The notes: generated by a model not told the origin, from the sequence alone. A stretch of DNA of 64,000 nt from Planctomycetota bacterium (GCA_019456145.1 VRUL01000014.1:79192-143191), one strand, 5' to 3'; shown: positions 25,928 to 35,392, counted from the first letter of the stretch. Numbers and translations: made by a program.

Positions 25928-27592
25928 TCACTCCTGTGCGAGATAGCGCCGGGCGATCAACTCCCCAAGTTGAACAATACCGCTCGTATCAATAACAAGT
26001 TTCTTTTCCTGCCTGGGAAGGTCAAAGGCCTTGATGTGAATCAGCCCACTGTCTGCCGCAGCGATTCTCTCCAACGCCGCGGTGACATCGATGCTGTTGA
26101 CATCCTTGTGATCGGTGGGCGGTTGCTGGCTGACAAACCACTTCAGTGCGGGCATCGCCAAGTCTTGCCGGCTTTGCACAATCGTAGAATGCAGCCACTT
26201 AGCAGCATTCTTTCGATAATGTCCCATAGACATATCATTTTCACCGAGATGATAAAAGATCCCTGCCAGCTCCACCTTATGCCCTTTGTCTCTTAGTTCT
26301 TTCAGGGTATCTTTGATAAAGGTGATAAAGTCAGGGTAGATGTGACGCGTCTTAGCCATACTCCCCTCCGGGGTCCAGTCGTTGATCTGCGAGCCACTGT
26401 GGGTGAACTTGGCGATAGCGATGTTATCTGAAAGCTTCTCTTGCAGGGTGTGTCCGAAGCTGAGCTCAGGACCAAAGGTGTCGTAATACCCCGCGGGGCC
26501 TAAAGGCTCCCAGGAATCCGATGTCTTGTAACCACCGCCGATACTGTATTTGTAAGCAATCTTCATATTATCATTAAGCAGCGACTCTTTCCCCTTGAGA
26601 GTCTTGAGCTCCTGTATAAAGGCGCGCTCACCTTCCATATTCCGATGCCCCGCGAGGATGAAGAGTTTGACCTTGCTGCCCTTCTTATAGGGCCAGGCCT
26701 TAAGTGAACGAGAGGTTTTCTTCTCTCTTCCAATCGTTCTCAAATAAGCTTCGGCATAGTTAACGCCATGTTCCAGTTGTCCCAGGGTCCCGTAGTGATA
26801 GTGCAGGCCTACGCCACCCCCGATTCCCACACCAACGTGAGAAGTGGGAATATATTCCGCCAGCGGATCACTTTCAGTGACGGCTTTTTGCCCTACGCTG
26901 ATGGCATACATACGGGGACGCAGGTCCATCCCCCACACGGTTTTGGTGCAAAGTTCCCCGACATAGAACTTTAACCGGGGTGCATTGAGGTCGCGACGCC
27001 ATTTGGCCAGAAAGTTCTTCAGGTTCCTGCCATAGTTAGCCTTGTAATCTTCATTGAACATATCGTTCTCACCTTGATGCCACATGAAGCCTTCAATTCG
27101 GTAGGAAATCTTATTCTGCTCCAATTCACGCAAAGAGGATCTGACCAACTTCAAAGCAAGAGGATACATCTTGAATCCACTGGGGACGTCCGGATTCCAG
27201 TCTCCACCCAGATGAGTTCCACCGGCAGCGCACTTAATGATAGCAATCGGGGCCTTGATTTCCTGAGAAACTTTTCTTGCAAAGCTCAACTCCGGACCGA
27301 CGACATTGTTAACCGGCTCAAGGTCTACCCACCCATCCGATGTCATCTTGTCTTCACGGCCGATGCAATAAGAGAATTTCACCTGCCATTGGGGTTGCTC
27401 CAGGCCCGCGAAAGGCGGGAAGCGTTTGATTTCATCCACTCTGGAATCTGACCCCACCATGTTCGATTGTCCGGCGAAAATAAAGACACGAAGGGTCTTG
27501 TCATCTTCGTTTTCTTCGGCCGACAATGAAATGGTCAAAACTGCAAAAATAAGCAGAGACAATGCAATGATTGTGTAGCTCTTTTGAATCAT
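25928..27592 (-). CDS. exported tandem SASA-domain carbohydrate esterase (second domain degenerate)
   Basis: A 554-residue protein: a signal peptide, then two SASA (sialate O-acetylesterase-like SGNH hydrolase) domains. Domain 1 (~residues 33-295) has the nucleophile motif VFIFAGQSNMVG (Ser43), the WHQGEND block and a late HYHYG, so it looks active; such enzymes remove acetyl groups from glycans (acetylxylan, sialate). Domain 2 (~305-554) keeps the overall pattern (LFILAGHRNMEG, FYHLGENDM), but the nucleophile Ser is Arg and no DxxH-like end can be seen, so it is probably non-catalytic, perhaps for binding. It lies downstream of, and on the same strand as, the GH16 gene with a 37-base gap, suggesting co-expression. 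Confidence 0.8.
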   Translation of the reverse strand: MIQKSYTIIALSLLIFAVLTISLSAEENEDDKTLRVFIFAGQSNMVGSDSRVDEIKRFPPFAGLEQPQWQVKFSYCIGREDKMTSDGWVDLEPVNNVVGPELSFARKVSQEIKAPIAIIKCAAGGTHLGGDWNPDVPSGFKMYPLALKLVRSSLRELEQNKISYRIEGFMWHQGENDMFNEDYKANYGRNLKNFLAKWRRDLNAPRLKFYVGELCTKTVWGMDLRPRMYAISVGQKAVTESDPLAEYIPTSHVGVGIGGGVGLHYHYGTLGQLEHGVNYAEAYLRTIGREKKTSRSLKAWPYKKGSKVKLFILAGHRNMEGERAFIQELKTLKGKESLLNDNMKIAYKYSIGGGYKTSDSWEPLGPAGYYDTFGPELSFGHTLQEKLSDNIAIAKFTHSGSQINDWTPEGSMAKTRHIYPDFITFIKDTLKELRDKGHKVELAGIFYHLGENDMSMGHYRKNAAKWLHSTIVQSRQDLAMPALKWFVSQQPPTDHKDVNSIDVTAALERIAAADSGLIHIKAFDLPRQEKKLVIDTSGIVQLGELIARRYLAQE

Positions 27593-27629
27593 CTTTCTTT
27601 ACCTTATCCGGGATTTCCCATTTGTTTTC

Positions 27630-29084
27630 CTAAACGTTGCTCCTGCACACAATAATCCTTGTTTGATGCAATCTCGGTGTATACACCGAAATTACCTGTT
27701 TCGGCGTTGGCCTTGCTGCGCCTGGTTCCCACCACACATTGTCTATTGATAAGTTAAGTGCGGAAGAAGGTGGGTCGCCTGCGATCATGAACATTTGATG
27801 TACTGTATGGAAATCGACGTTTGTATATCTATTGAGGGGAATTTTAACCTTATGCCATTTGCCGTCACGGGCAAATCCGAACTCGGCTGTTTGGTCTCCC
27901 AGTGGAAGAAAGAATTCGCCGCCTCTGGAACTCTTAATTCCAACTTTCATAGCCGCCCTTGAGGTCGTCTTTATATCGAAGTGGAGATACCCGTCAGAGT
28001 AGTTTTTCATATTTCGATGGTTTGGAAGGAAGACTCCCATTCCGAACCAGTTCCCCGCGGCAATATCGAACGACCAGCACTTGCTTCCCTCAGAAGGAGT
28101 CGGGGATTTTGCCTCAGTCATATTATTCCATGGGTACAGTGCTGCCGCGGTTCCATAATTAAACTCCGGACCTGAACCGTCTTCATAGGTAAGTGACTTT
28201 TTTACCGGCGTTCTTTCAGTATAAACTCCGAAGTTGCCGGCTTCCTCGATATCTTTACCAAGGTAGAGCTTCGTATGCGGATTGTTGGAAAGTCGAACCC
28301 AATCAACATACATCTTTGCTGGGAACGAGGCGGTCACTGCGCCGGGACTATATACTCCCGTATAGGAAGGATCCCTGCCGCCGACAGCAAGGTTCAAAAT
28401 CAGAAAAAACGGCTGATGGAACTCCCTGAGATGATCAGGAGTGATATCACATGAGCCGTATTCGACACCGTCAAGGTAAAACTTCATATACTTAGGTGTC
28501 CATGAGATTTTATAGAGATGGTAATCGAGGTTAAGGTCAACAGGAGCATCAAGCCAGGCATCATACATACCTTTTTGTCCACTGGCATCCGAGAAGTGCA
28601 TAGCGCAATTGATTTTCCTCCGCTGAAGGCCTTTGGCGATACCTGCTTTGCCGCCAATCTCCAGGATGTCTACCTCACCAGACTTCGGCCAGTTAATTGC
28701 AGGAAAATTGTTACCAAGCATCCAGAAGGCCGGCCACAAACCATCGGCCGTGTCAGGGACTTTTATCCTGGCTTCGAGACTACCGTATTTGAAAGCGAAT
28801 CGTCCTTGTGTAAGCATTCGGGCAGACGTGAATGAATTTCCGAAATAGTTTTCACGACGAGCTTCAATGACAAGATTGCCGTTCTCTATATAAGAATTCT
28901 CTCGACGGGCGGTGTCATATTCGAGTTGGCCGTTGCCAAAACCCTTTCCGCTAACATCATAGGTCCACGTGGCTGAATCGATACTGTCACCGTTAAATTC
29001 ATCTGACCACACAACATCGGAATAAACAGGCCCACAAGCTAAAAAAGAAATAATAAGAATTATAATAGTTGCTTTGAGATACAT
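27630..29084 (-). CDS. secreted GH16 endo-beta-glycanase with C-terminal binding module
   Basis: About 484 residues. A signal peptide is followed by a glycoside hydrolase family 16 domain: VWSDEFNGDSIDSATW at the start, GSLEARIKVP, and the catalytic motif GEVDILEIGG (EVDILE; nucleophile and acid/base Glu at about 136 and 141). The family cleaves laminarin, lichenan, agar, carrageenan or xyloglucan. After ~270 residues comes a beta-sandwich that resembles a carbohydrate-binding module (YLHFDIKTTSRAAMKVGI ... NLSIDNVWWEP). The tail after it (RPTPKQVISVYTPRL) is of unknown nature. I put the start at 29084 (GAAAGGG upstream) instead of 29105. The SASA esterase gene follows 37 bases later, so the two may deacetylate and cut the same glycan. 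Confidence 0.85.
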   Translation of the reverse strand: MYLKATIIILIISFLACGPVYSDVVWSDEFNGDSIDSATWTYDVSGKGFGNGQLEYDTARRENSYIENGNLVIEARRENYFGNSFTSARMLTQGRFAFKYGSLEARIKVPDTADGLWPAFWMLGNNFPAINWPKSGEVDILEIGGKAGIAKGLQRRKINCAMHFSDASGQKGMYDAWLDAPVDLNLDYHLYKISWTPKYMKFYLDGVEYGSCDITPDHLREFHQPFFLILNLAVGGRDPSYTGVYSPGAVTASFPAKMYVDWVRLSNNPHTKLYLGKDIEEAGNFGVYTERTPVKKSLTYEDGSGPEFNYGTAAALYPWNNMTEAKSPTPSEGSKCWSFDIAAGNWFGMGVFLPNHRNMKNYSDGYLHFDIKTTSRAAMKVGIKSSRGGEFFLPLGDQTAEFGFARDGKWHKVKIPLNRYTNVDFHTVHQMFMIAGDPPSSALNLSIDNVWWEPGAARPTPKQVISVYTPRLHQTRIIVCRSNV

Positions 29085-29559
29085 AATAGTACCCTTTCGA
29101 TTCATACTTACATTTACCAGTTACACGGTTGAAACATGATTCTCTCCGTATGGCATCTGTAATATTAACACATTCTCATTGAACTATCAAGGAATCCCAA
29201 TTTCAAAGCCGCTATTCAACTCCAACGACCTGGAATCCCTCGTCCCTCACCCCTCTTATAGCGACCAACTTACCTGCCTATAAGACAGCAAATACTTACG
29301 TGCCTATAAGACACCCCTTTTCACTTCTCACTTATCCCTTCCCTGCCTTTGTCCTCTTATCCGCCTACAAATAAAAGGCCGCCCGAAGGGCCTCCACAGT
29401 TTTGCATTTTACATTTTATTCTTTGATTATTTTTTAATTTCCCCTCCGCCTACCGGTACTTAATACCCACGGCCTTTTCGTATGCCGATTTTGCTAATCT
29501 AAAGAAATGAAAAGGGTCTGACTCGAAAATGATACAGAAATGTTCGTAACATTCTTCGG
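29085..29559. other. intergenic region with terminator and short direct repeat
   Basis: No gene seen. Two copies of TACxTGCCTATAAGACA lie at 29271-29287 and 29297-29313 (26-base period). A minus-strand terminator lies at about 29371-29393. The rest is pyrimidine-rich. Confidence 0.45.
29368..29393 (-). terminator. Rho-independent terminator after the pseudopilin-like gene
   Basis: On the minus strand AGGCC-N8-GGCCT (29389-29393 pairing with 29376-29380) is followed by TTTTATTTG. It lies about 170 bases beyond the stop at 29560, so it would end that transcript. Confidence 0.5.
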
Positions 29560-30474
29560 TTATCGTAAACCGTTTCTTGGTAGATAAAAATCTCCAGGCC
29601 CCATACCACTGGGATATGGCTCATTTGTAAATCGATTCATTATCGCCTTCATTGGCACTGCTTCTGACGGCGTGAAACTTTCAACGTGGCCATCCATGTA
29701 AGCGGCATGCAATTTTACGTTAATAGTGCTCAAATTTAAACCACCTGATGCCGAACGAGACCACCAGGCCGATTCAATCAAAGTCTCCGGAACTAAATCT
29801 GCGCCTTTCAGCCTCTCGCAACTGCCGTAAGCCTCGGGAGTTCGTCTATGGTCGTATCCTAAATAACAGGTCATTAGCAGTTTACTTTGTCCCCGGCCGC
29901 CATCTGAAGGGCCACGAGGCCCTCTAAAGAGTGTATTCTCATCAAGCCAGCCTGTGTAATTCCAGTAAAAACAATACGCTCCTCTCACTGCAAGAATATC
30001 AAACGTTGTATCAGGATTATTCCACTCGTCCCCGGCATCCCATGCCTCCTGTAAGTATTTGAATTTTTTGGGTGCCTTCGGGCAAAACATCATACTTGCA
30101 TCCTTGATGTAGCTGCGTAAGTATTCGCTCATCGCACGATGCGGATGCAAAGGGGTGGTGTTCCAACTGGCTAACGTTCTCGGATCGTACCAGTTCCAAT
30201 TGCCGTTATATTCAACGAAAGACACGGATTGTGGATAAAATTCATCGTTATCAAAAGCAAAAAGATTTACCGCCGTTACTATTTGCTTTTGGTTATTCAT
30301 CCCAACTATCGTGAGGGCCTGGTGGCGAGCTTTGCTCAAAACAGGGATAAGGATCCCCATCAAAAGTGACATTATGGAGATAACCACCAAAAGCTCGACT
30401 AAGGTAAATCCCCGGCTTTCACTGCCCTTCTCACCTAAATGGTAACCTTTGAATCCGATAGGTTTCTCCCGCAC
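29560..30474 (-). CDS. pseudopilin-like exported protein (prepilin leader)
   Basis: A 304-residue protein with a type IV prepilin leader, RGFTLVELLVVISIMSLLMG: cleavage would follow the Gly, and the Glu at +5 is present. The C-terminal region ends with HAAYMDGHVESFTP, a variant of the H-x-DG motif of the large planctomycete pseudopilin families (DUF1559-like and related). Such proteins occur in dozens of copies in Planctomycetota and lie near varied genes. The codon at 30474 is GTG and no in-frame ATG exists before the leader, so the start is uncertain. It is not part of the pilus operon 8 kb to the right. A terminator lies downstream. Confidence 0.8.
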   Translation of the reverse strand: MREKPIGFKGYHLGEKGSESRGFTLVELLVVISIMSLLMGILIPVLSKARHQALTIVGMNNQKQIVTAVNLFAFDNDEFYPQSVSFVEYNGNWNWYDPRTLASWNTTPLHPHRAMSEYLRSYIKDASMMFCPKAPKKFKYLQEAWDAGDEWNNPDTTFDILAVRGAYCFYWNYTGWLDENTLFRGPRGPSDGGRGQSKLLMTCYLGYDHRRTPEAYGSCERLKGADLVPETLIESAWWSRSASGGLNLSTINVKLHAAYMDGHVESFTPSEAVPMKAIMNRFTNEPYPSGMGPGDFYLPRNGLR

Positions 30475-30795
30475 AATTTATTGACCTATTTTCAGGTTCC
30501 CGCGACTATCTATCTCCTGTTGCCGAAACAGTATTTGTCATTCCCGCGGAAGCGGGAATCCAGCTTTTTCGCTCTGGACCCCTGCTTTCGCAGGGGTGAT
30601 ATCGTCAATTTTTGTTTTTCGCAACAGATACTATCTAAAGCCATTCTATAATATTACTTTCGAAATCCGTAATCAACGTTTTTTTCATTGCGCACACATT
30701 TAGAGCACAGCTTCGAGCATTCTTTCCAAAGCTTTACCTGCTTATTCCTTATTATCATTATCAAACCGGTCCGTACTCCGCCGCGAACCGTCTTT
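30475..30795. other. intergenic region with an inverted-repeat element
   Basis: No gene seen. An interspersed repeat with the arms TTCCCGC-N4-GCGGGAA occupies about 30538-30600. The open frame 30439-30651 (reading RKRESSFFALDPCFRRGD) only translates this repeat. Confidence 0.55.
30538..30600. repeat. ATTCCC-type interspersed inverted repeat
   Basis: Contains ATTCCCGCGGAAGCGGGAAT at the left and a second, looser inverted pair (CCCCTGCTTTCGCAGGGG) to its right, joined by TCCAGCTTTTTCGCTCTGGA. This is the general form ATTCCC-N8-GGGAAT known from Neisseria dRS3 and seen in many bacteria, and its translation gives the familiar spurious PRKRES peptide. A poorer copy lies at 61227-61247. Confidence 0.65.
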
Positions 30796-32697
30796 CTATT
30801 GAGCCCAGCCTAATTCAGCTAACCACTCATCCAATTGAAGCGCGATGTCCACAAAATTAAATCGGCCGTTACGGTCGACATCACCCTTGATTGGCCATTC
30901 GCTCATACTTGCGTAAGCCGTGTTCCCGTAAGCACCCATATTGATTCTGCCGCCGTTCGGCATCCGCTCTTCTGTAGGCTCAATATTAGGATCACCGCCA
31001 TCCACACAAGGACTCGTAACATCATCAAGAATCCATTCATCTGTTGTTGCTCTATATCTTCCACGCTCACTCAAAAGATGATAATCATCATTATTCGCAT
31101 CAGCAAACAGCGGCCCGTAGGCAAAAAGATTAGGGTCGGCTTGCTCATCTTCGACCCAGCTATGCTGGGCAGTAATCGGGTCTGGGCTGCCGAACAGGTC
31201 GCCGTTAGTATTATTCCAGAAGATGCTGTTGGTGATAAGCGGATTGGCGTTATCGGCTATAACGCCATTGTTATTGCCAACTACAGTTACATTATTTAAT
31301 GTCGGGTTGGCGAAAAGAGCAAAAATGCCGGCTGTACTTCCTCTTAAAACAAAGTTCGAAAAGACACTGTTTCCGTCTTCGCCTTGAATGAAAGTAACCG
31401 CGACAAAGCCCGGCACCTCCAGGACAGCCGCATCGGCTACACTCTTTACCGTTATGGCCTTACCCTTAAAATTGATCCCATTTGTTGCAGTCTCATTATA
31501 AACGCCCGGCCAGACAAGGACCGTATCGCCGTCCTGGGCCGCATTGATCCCCCGCTGAATAGTCGCAAAAGCCGTCTCCCTCGTCAGCCCGTCATTGGTA
31601 TTATCACCAGTTGCACCATCGACGTGATAGACCATTGCCGGTTCGGAAAGGCGTAGGATGATTCCGTTGCTTCCCACAGCAAACACATCGCCAAGACCGT
31701 TCCCCCAAATCCCATTCAAGTTTTCCGTTGTTCCAGAATCCATAACCGACCATTCGAAATTACTGTTTCCATGCAAAATCAGGCCAGCATCACAGGTGAC
31801 ATAAACATCATCCAATGTACTGCCCCACACATCTGTGGCCCCATGGCTTTGTGGGTATTCTGAAAAAATCCTTGTTTGCCAATCGTTCCCGTCATAATAG
31901 AGGACCTCGGCAAACCAACTGGATGGTCCGCTACCGTACGATTGTGCTGCAAGAAACAGCTCGTCTGGGGACCCACTGTTGTTCCAGATGCCACCGATGG
32001 CTCTCGTCTTCGGCAGGTCATGGTCACCGAGACCGTCGGGATGAAAGAGTTCCCAAGTACTACCATTGTAATGATACATTAGGCCTGTGGTACCACCACT
32101 ATAGCCGTTGTATCCAGAAACATATACATCGTCGGCTGCAAGACCCCAAACCTCAAACAAAGCTCCCGCAGTCAAGGGGAAAGAAAATGTAATGTCCGAT
32201 CCGGAACTACCATCCCAGTGGATTATATGCCCTATTGTGCTGTCGTATCCCTCGGCAGTCACGAAGATATTGTTGGGACCACTTCCCCATGTGTCGCCCA
32301 GTATGTATATGCCGCTTGTGGGAATACCAGGCACAGGTGTCCACGAATTACCATCGTAGTGAAGCATTGTGACTTGGTCCCCCGTGACGTAAACGTCATC
32401 TGGCCCAAAGCCCCAAATACCCATCAGGCTGACTGTAGTCGGGTATGCCATTTGTTCCCAAATATCGTCGGGGTTGCCATCATTGTTGCCATCACCATCG
32501 TAATGAAGAATCGTACCAGAATATCCAACAGCAAACATGTCGTCCGACGCTGTGCCCCAGACATCCGTCAGACCTTCTGTTGTCCCAGAATCCATAGCCT
32601 GCCACGTTGCGCCATTAGCCGATGAACATGCAGCGGCAACCACAACAACGACAACGAAGCCCACAAATCCTGTTTTGTTCTGACTTACTTTAAACAT
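30796..32697 (-). CDS. exported repeat/beta-helix protein with dockerin-like C-terminus
   Basis: A 633-residue protein. It has a signal peptide ending near AACSSANGA. Residues ~30-365 carry about seven loosely spaced repeats of the type VWGTASDDMFAVGYSGTILH, likely a beta-propeller. Residues ~370-590 begin YHVDGATGDNTNDGLTRETA and FATIQRGINAAQDGDTVLVW, the usual opening of DUF1565/right-handed beta-helix domains. The end, KGDVDRNGRFNFVDIALQLD followed by EWLAE, is a half-dockerin-like motif (D-x-N-x-D repeat) found at the C-termini of many planctomycete secreted proteins. AGGAGG precedes the start. Probably a surface protein or a polysaccharide-binding protein; function not known. Confidence 0.75.
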   Translation of the reverse strand: MFKVSQNKTGFVGFVVVVVVAAACSSANGATWQAMDSGTTEGLTDVWGTASDDMFAVGYSGTILHYDGDGNNDGNPDDIWEQMAYPTTVSLMGIWGFGPDDVYVTGDQVTMLHYDGNSWTPVPGIPTSGIYILGDTWGSGPNNIFVTAEGYDSTIGHIIHWDGSSGSDITFSFPLTAGALFEVWGLAADDVYVSGYNGYSGGTTGLMYHYNGSTWELFHPDGLGDHDLPKTRAIGGIWNNSGSPDELFLAAQSYGSGPSSWFAEVLYYDGNDWQTRIFSEYPQSHGATDVWGSTLDDVYVTCDAGLILHGNSNFEWSVMDSGTTENLNGIWGNGLGDVFAVGSNGIILRLSEPAMVYHVDGATGDNTNDGLTRETAFATIQRGINAAQDGDTVLVWPGVYNETATNGINFKGKAITVKSVADAAVLEVPGFVAVTFIQGEDGNSVFSNFVLRGSTAGIFALFANPTLNNVTVVGNNNGVIADNANPLITNSIFWNNTNGDLFGSPDPITAQHSWVEDEQADPNLFAYGPLFADANNDDYHLLSERGRYRATTDEWILDDVTSPCVDGGDPNIEPTEERMPNGGRINMGAYGNTAYASMSEWPIKGDVDRNGRFNFVDIALQLDEWLAELGWAQ

Positions 32698-32748
32698 TGT
32701 TTATCCTCCTAAAAAATTGTTAATTCTTTCGCAACAAGGTACGATTGA

Positions 32749-34590
32749 CTAAAGACTATTAGCCAACTTCACAAGCCACAACATCCCTTTGTTTCCTTCT
32801 GTCATCGGCGCTTTCCTGCTTGGCTCCGCAAATTCACTGCCGATACTGTCAATATCCTGGAAGTAATCAAACTGTAATTGCCCTTCGGTATCGCCTGAAA
32901 ACGCGATTGACTCAATAACGTCCTTTTCCATATCAATTGTATATACAATCCACCCGTCTTTGGTTTTCAGGGCCACTAGCGCCTTGCCTTTGCTCTTGTC
33001 GTATCTTGTCTCGAACCATATCCGCTTTTCTGCCGCATCCCGCCGTACCGTATCTATCGTGTGCAGCCCCATCCACGGCCGGGAAAGCCCGGCAAAGCTG
33101 GCCTGGCTTACGGTATTTTCACCCACCTTCAATACCACCCAGGGCCAATGCCTTTTACCGGCCGCGTATACAAATGGTATCCTTCCCCTTCCCAGGACTT
33201 CTTTGCCGTCGATTTGGCCTGACACAGTAAAGTATGTCCAGCCTCGTTTATGCATTACATCCCGGTTATCAACGGTTTTAATATTCGCCGGCCAATCGTA
33301 CTTGAAATAATCTTCACCCAGGACATTGTAATGCCGAGTTACCTGGAGCCGGTCACTGTCATCCGTGCCCGGCTGCTTAACAACTAAAAGCAGTCCGCTC
33401 TGGCTGCTATAAACATCTTCAGTCCATCTCTTCCTGCCGTCAACTTGTGTAAGGAACTGTGATAATTCAAAAGAATCTGTCGGCAGCCGCCACGCGCTTA
33501 AGTCCTTCTGCCATTGCCGGCAGTTATTGATGTAGAGGGTGTTTTTCTGCCTGTCGAAGTAATAGTTGCCTTCGGCATTCTGCAGGTATTGACAGTAAGA
33601 GTTTTGGCCTTTGGCATCTGCCCCTTTAACTCGCATCATTACTGTATTGTTTGCTTTCGAAGGATAATAATACCAATATTCCCGACCTCCCTTGTCTGTC
33701 TGAACTGCTTGCGGTATGACGTATGAACTTTCTGTTGATTTTTCCCCGGATACAACTACACCACTTTCAGGCCCCGATGTTGCCACCATAGTCCCCACAG
33801 TCAGCACTCCTGCTGTTGCCAGTGATATAATCGCTGTTTTGCTTGCAGCTATTGCCGCCACCGAAGCTGCTGCACCGACTTTAACGGTAGCGCTTGTTAC
33901 CGAAATACTTACCGCCGCCGCTTTGCTTGGAGCTGTAAGCTTGCCGAATAAGACCAACGCCATCGGAAGTGAGCCTTTACCGAGTCCATGTCGGGCAAGC
34001 TGTTTTTTCAGCGATTTTTTCGCTCGGAAGAACAACTTTTGAGCAGCAAACTCACTGCATCCTATTACCTTTGCAATCTCAGAATACTGCATCTGGTCAT
34101 AGCACCGCATGTTGATAACAGAGCGTTGCTCAGGTTTCAAGTCTCGCATTGCTGCAAAAACAGTTTCCCTGAATTCCTGGTACACTATACCTGCTATTAC
34201 TTCCTGGCTGTCCTTATGTTTCTGATTATGGTTCATATCCGGATCAGGAATCGTTCTGTGCTGTTGCTCTTTTCTATGGTGAAGGCGTATTTTGTTAAGG
34301 GCTATTTTATTCAACCAGGGCCAGAACTGGTCAGCTTCTCTCAATTCGCCTAACGCCTCAAGCATCTTTATTATACTCTCCTGTACAATATCATGAGTCA
34401 AATCATCAGCCAGGGTATTACGGTAAACGTATGCGTATAAGCGTTCCCTGACCGCCTCAGCTAAGCGATTCAAACATTCCTTGTCACCAAGCTGTGCTTT
34501 TTTCACTAATCCGATGTAATCAATGTTCTCTTCCATGTCACAAAGCTTTGCTTTTTTCACTAATCCGACGTAATCAATGTTCTTTTCCAT
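32749..34590 (-). CDS. ECF-type sigma factor fused to a membrane-anchored exported domain
   Basis: A 613-residue protein. Residues ~40-200 are an ECF sigma factor: region 2 (LTHDIVQESIIKMLEALG, then FWPWLNKIALNKIRLHH) and region 4 (LKPEQRSVINMRCYDQMQ, then YSEIAKVIGCSEFAAQKLF). Residues ~240-275 are hydrophobic (AIISLATAGVLTVGTMV), followed by about 330 residues that would lie outside the membrane and match no family I know (it contains VRVKGADAKG-like and YFDRQKNTLYINNC segments). Sigma factors with C-terminal membrane extensions occur in Planctomycetota and are thought to be held by their own extension instead of a separate anti-sigma. The first ~18 codons are duplicated in tandem (34483-34590), and neither possible start (34590 or 34536) has a ribosome site. 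Confidence 0.75.
   Translation of the reverse strand: MEKNIDYVGLVKKAKLCDMEENIDYIGLVKKAQLGDKECLNRLAEAVRERLYAYVYRNTLADDLTHDIVQESIIKMLEALGELREADQFWPWLNKIALNKIRLHHRKEQQHRTIPDPDMNHNQKHKDSQEVIAGIVYQEFRETVFAAMRDLKPEQRSVINMRCYDQMQYSEIAKVIGCSEFAAQKLFFRAKKSLKKQLARHGLGKGSLPMALVLFGKLTAPSKAAAVSISVTSATVKVGAAASVAAIAASKTAIISLATAGVLTVGTMVATSGPESGVVVSGEKSTESSYVIPQAVQTDKGGREYWYYYPSKANNTVMMRVKGADAKGQNSYCQYLQNAEGNYYFDRQKNTLYINNCRQWQKDLSAWRLPTDSFELSQFLTQVDGRKRWTEDVYSSQSGLLLVVKQPGTDDSDRLQVTRHYNVLGEDYFKYDWPANIKTVDNRDVMHKRGWTYFTVSGQIDGKEVLGRGRIPFVYAAGKRHWPWVVLKVGENTVSQASFAGLSRPWMGLHTIDTVRRDAAEKRIWFETRYDKSKGKALVALKTKDGWIVYTIDMEKDVIESIAFSGDTEGQLQFDYFQDIDSIGSEFAEPSRKAPMTEGNKGMLWLVKLANSL
34483..34590 (-). repeat. 54-base tandem duplication at the start of the sigma factor gene
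   Basis: The 18 codons from 34590 (reading KNIDYVGLVKKAK) are repeated from 34536 with a few changes (ENIDYIGLVKKAQ). Each copy begins with an ATG, so the gene has two possible starts with nearly the same first residues. Confidence 0.8.
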
Positions 34591-35223
34591 TCGAAACTAC
34601 TATATAGATGCGCAGATAGCCAAAAACGGACGCTTATTCCAAAATTATGACAAAATTATACCAAAATCCGGCCTAAATAGCCATTTCTGGTCTTTCCACC
34701 CTGTCTACAAGACCATGGCACACGCAAATTCATGTCCATTCGTGTACAAAACAAAATCCGCGTACTCTGCGTCTAATTTCTCTTCGTGCCTTTTGTGCCT
34801 TTTCGTGGCTAACTTTTTTCCAAAAATAGTTCGATTTTCATTGAACATTCATGCGGAGTTTGGTATAATACAAACAGATTGAGTATTTAGAATGTTAAAT
34901 TGAGCAATCAGAAGTCTATAGTCTTGAATCTGAAGTCTTTAGTCTAAAATCTGCGGAGCCCCGCACGAGTAGGGCAAGCCGCCCAAATCAAATTTTATCA
35001 TCCTTGAATGGTGCTTTATGTTTGTTCTATACGCTATACGCAGTACGCTATCCGCTATACGAGACGATACACGCAAAATAAATCGTAAAATATTCTATCA
35101 GAAAGGGGTGTTTCTCATGGCCAGCGAAGACCAAATCATCCCAAACCGCCGTAACGCCCCAAATTCAACCGCTACCCCGAGCAAACCGCCTATTTTGCCC
35201 AAGTTATCAACCAATTATGACCT
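34591..35223. other. intergenic region with repeats and no own gene
   Basis: Holds words such as TCTTCGTGCCTTTTGTGCC (about 34780-34800), a copy of the TTGCCCTACTCGTGCGG motif in reverse complement (34953-34987) and runs of CGCTATACG/TACGCTATAC (about 35030-35065). AGAAAGGGGTG before ATG at 35117 makes a plausible ribosome site for a short leader peptide, but the frame leads only into the repeat and the integrase remnant. Confidence 0.45.
34953..34987 (+). repeat. dispersed motif with core TTGCCCTACTCGTGCGG, copy 2
   Basis: Reverse complement of the motif at 3223-3257. Here, as there, it stands ahead of an MQNEPN repeat (240 bases) in the same relative direction. Confidence 0.55.
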
Positions 35224-35370
35224 TATTATGCAAAACGAACCCAATTTGCCGAAAGACCAAATGAACGTAAATAATGTATTAACAAATGCTTATGAAGAAA
35301 AGACACTTGGTGAACATGGGAAAAACGAACCCAAAACGAACCCAAACGAACCCAATTTCAAAGGCAAGGT
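35224..35370 (+). repeat. MQNEPN-type dispersed repeat, copy 2
   Basis: Encodes MQNEPNLPKDQMNVN and, further on, GKNEPKTNPNEPNFKGK. It is closely similar to the minus-strand copy at 2850-3002. In this copy the open frame continues without a stop into a tyrosine-recombinase-like segment. Confidence 0.7.
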
Positions 35371-35392
35371 TGTTAATCAGGAAAAATACACT

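Noticed and set aside
30439..30651. small plus-strand protein containing PRKRES
   Set aside because: It translates the ATTCCC-type inverted repeat, a known source of spurious peptides.
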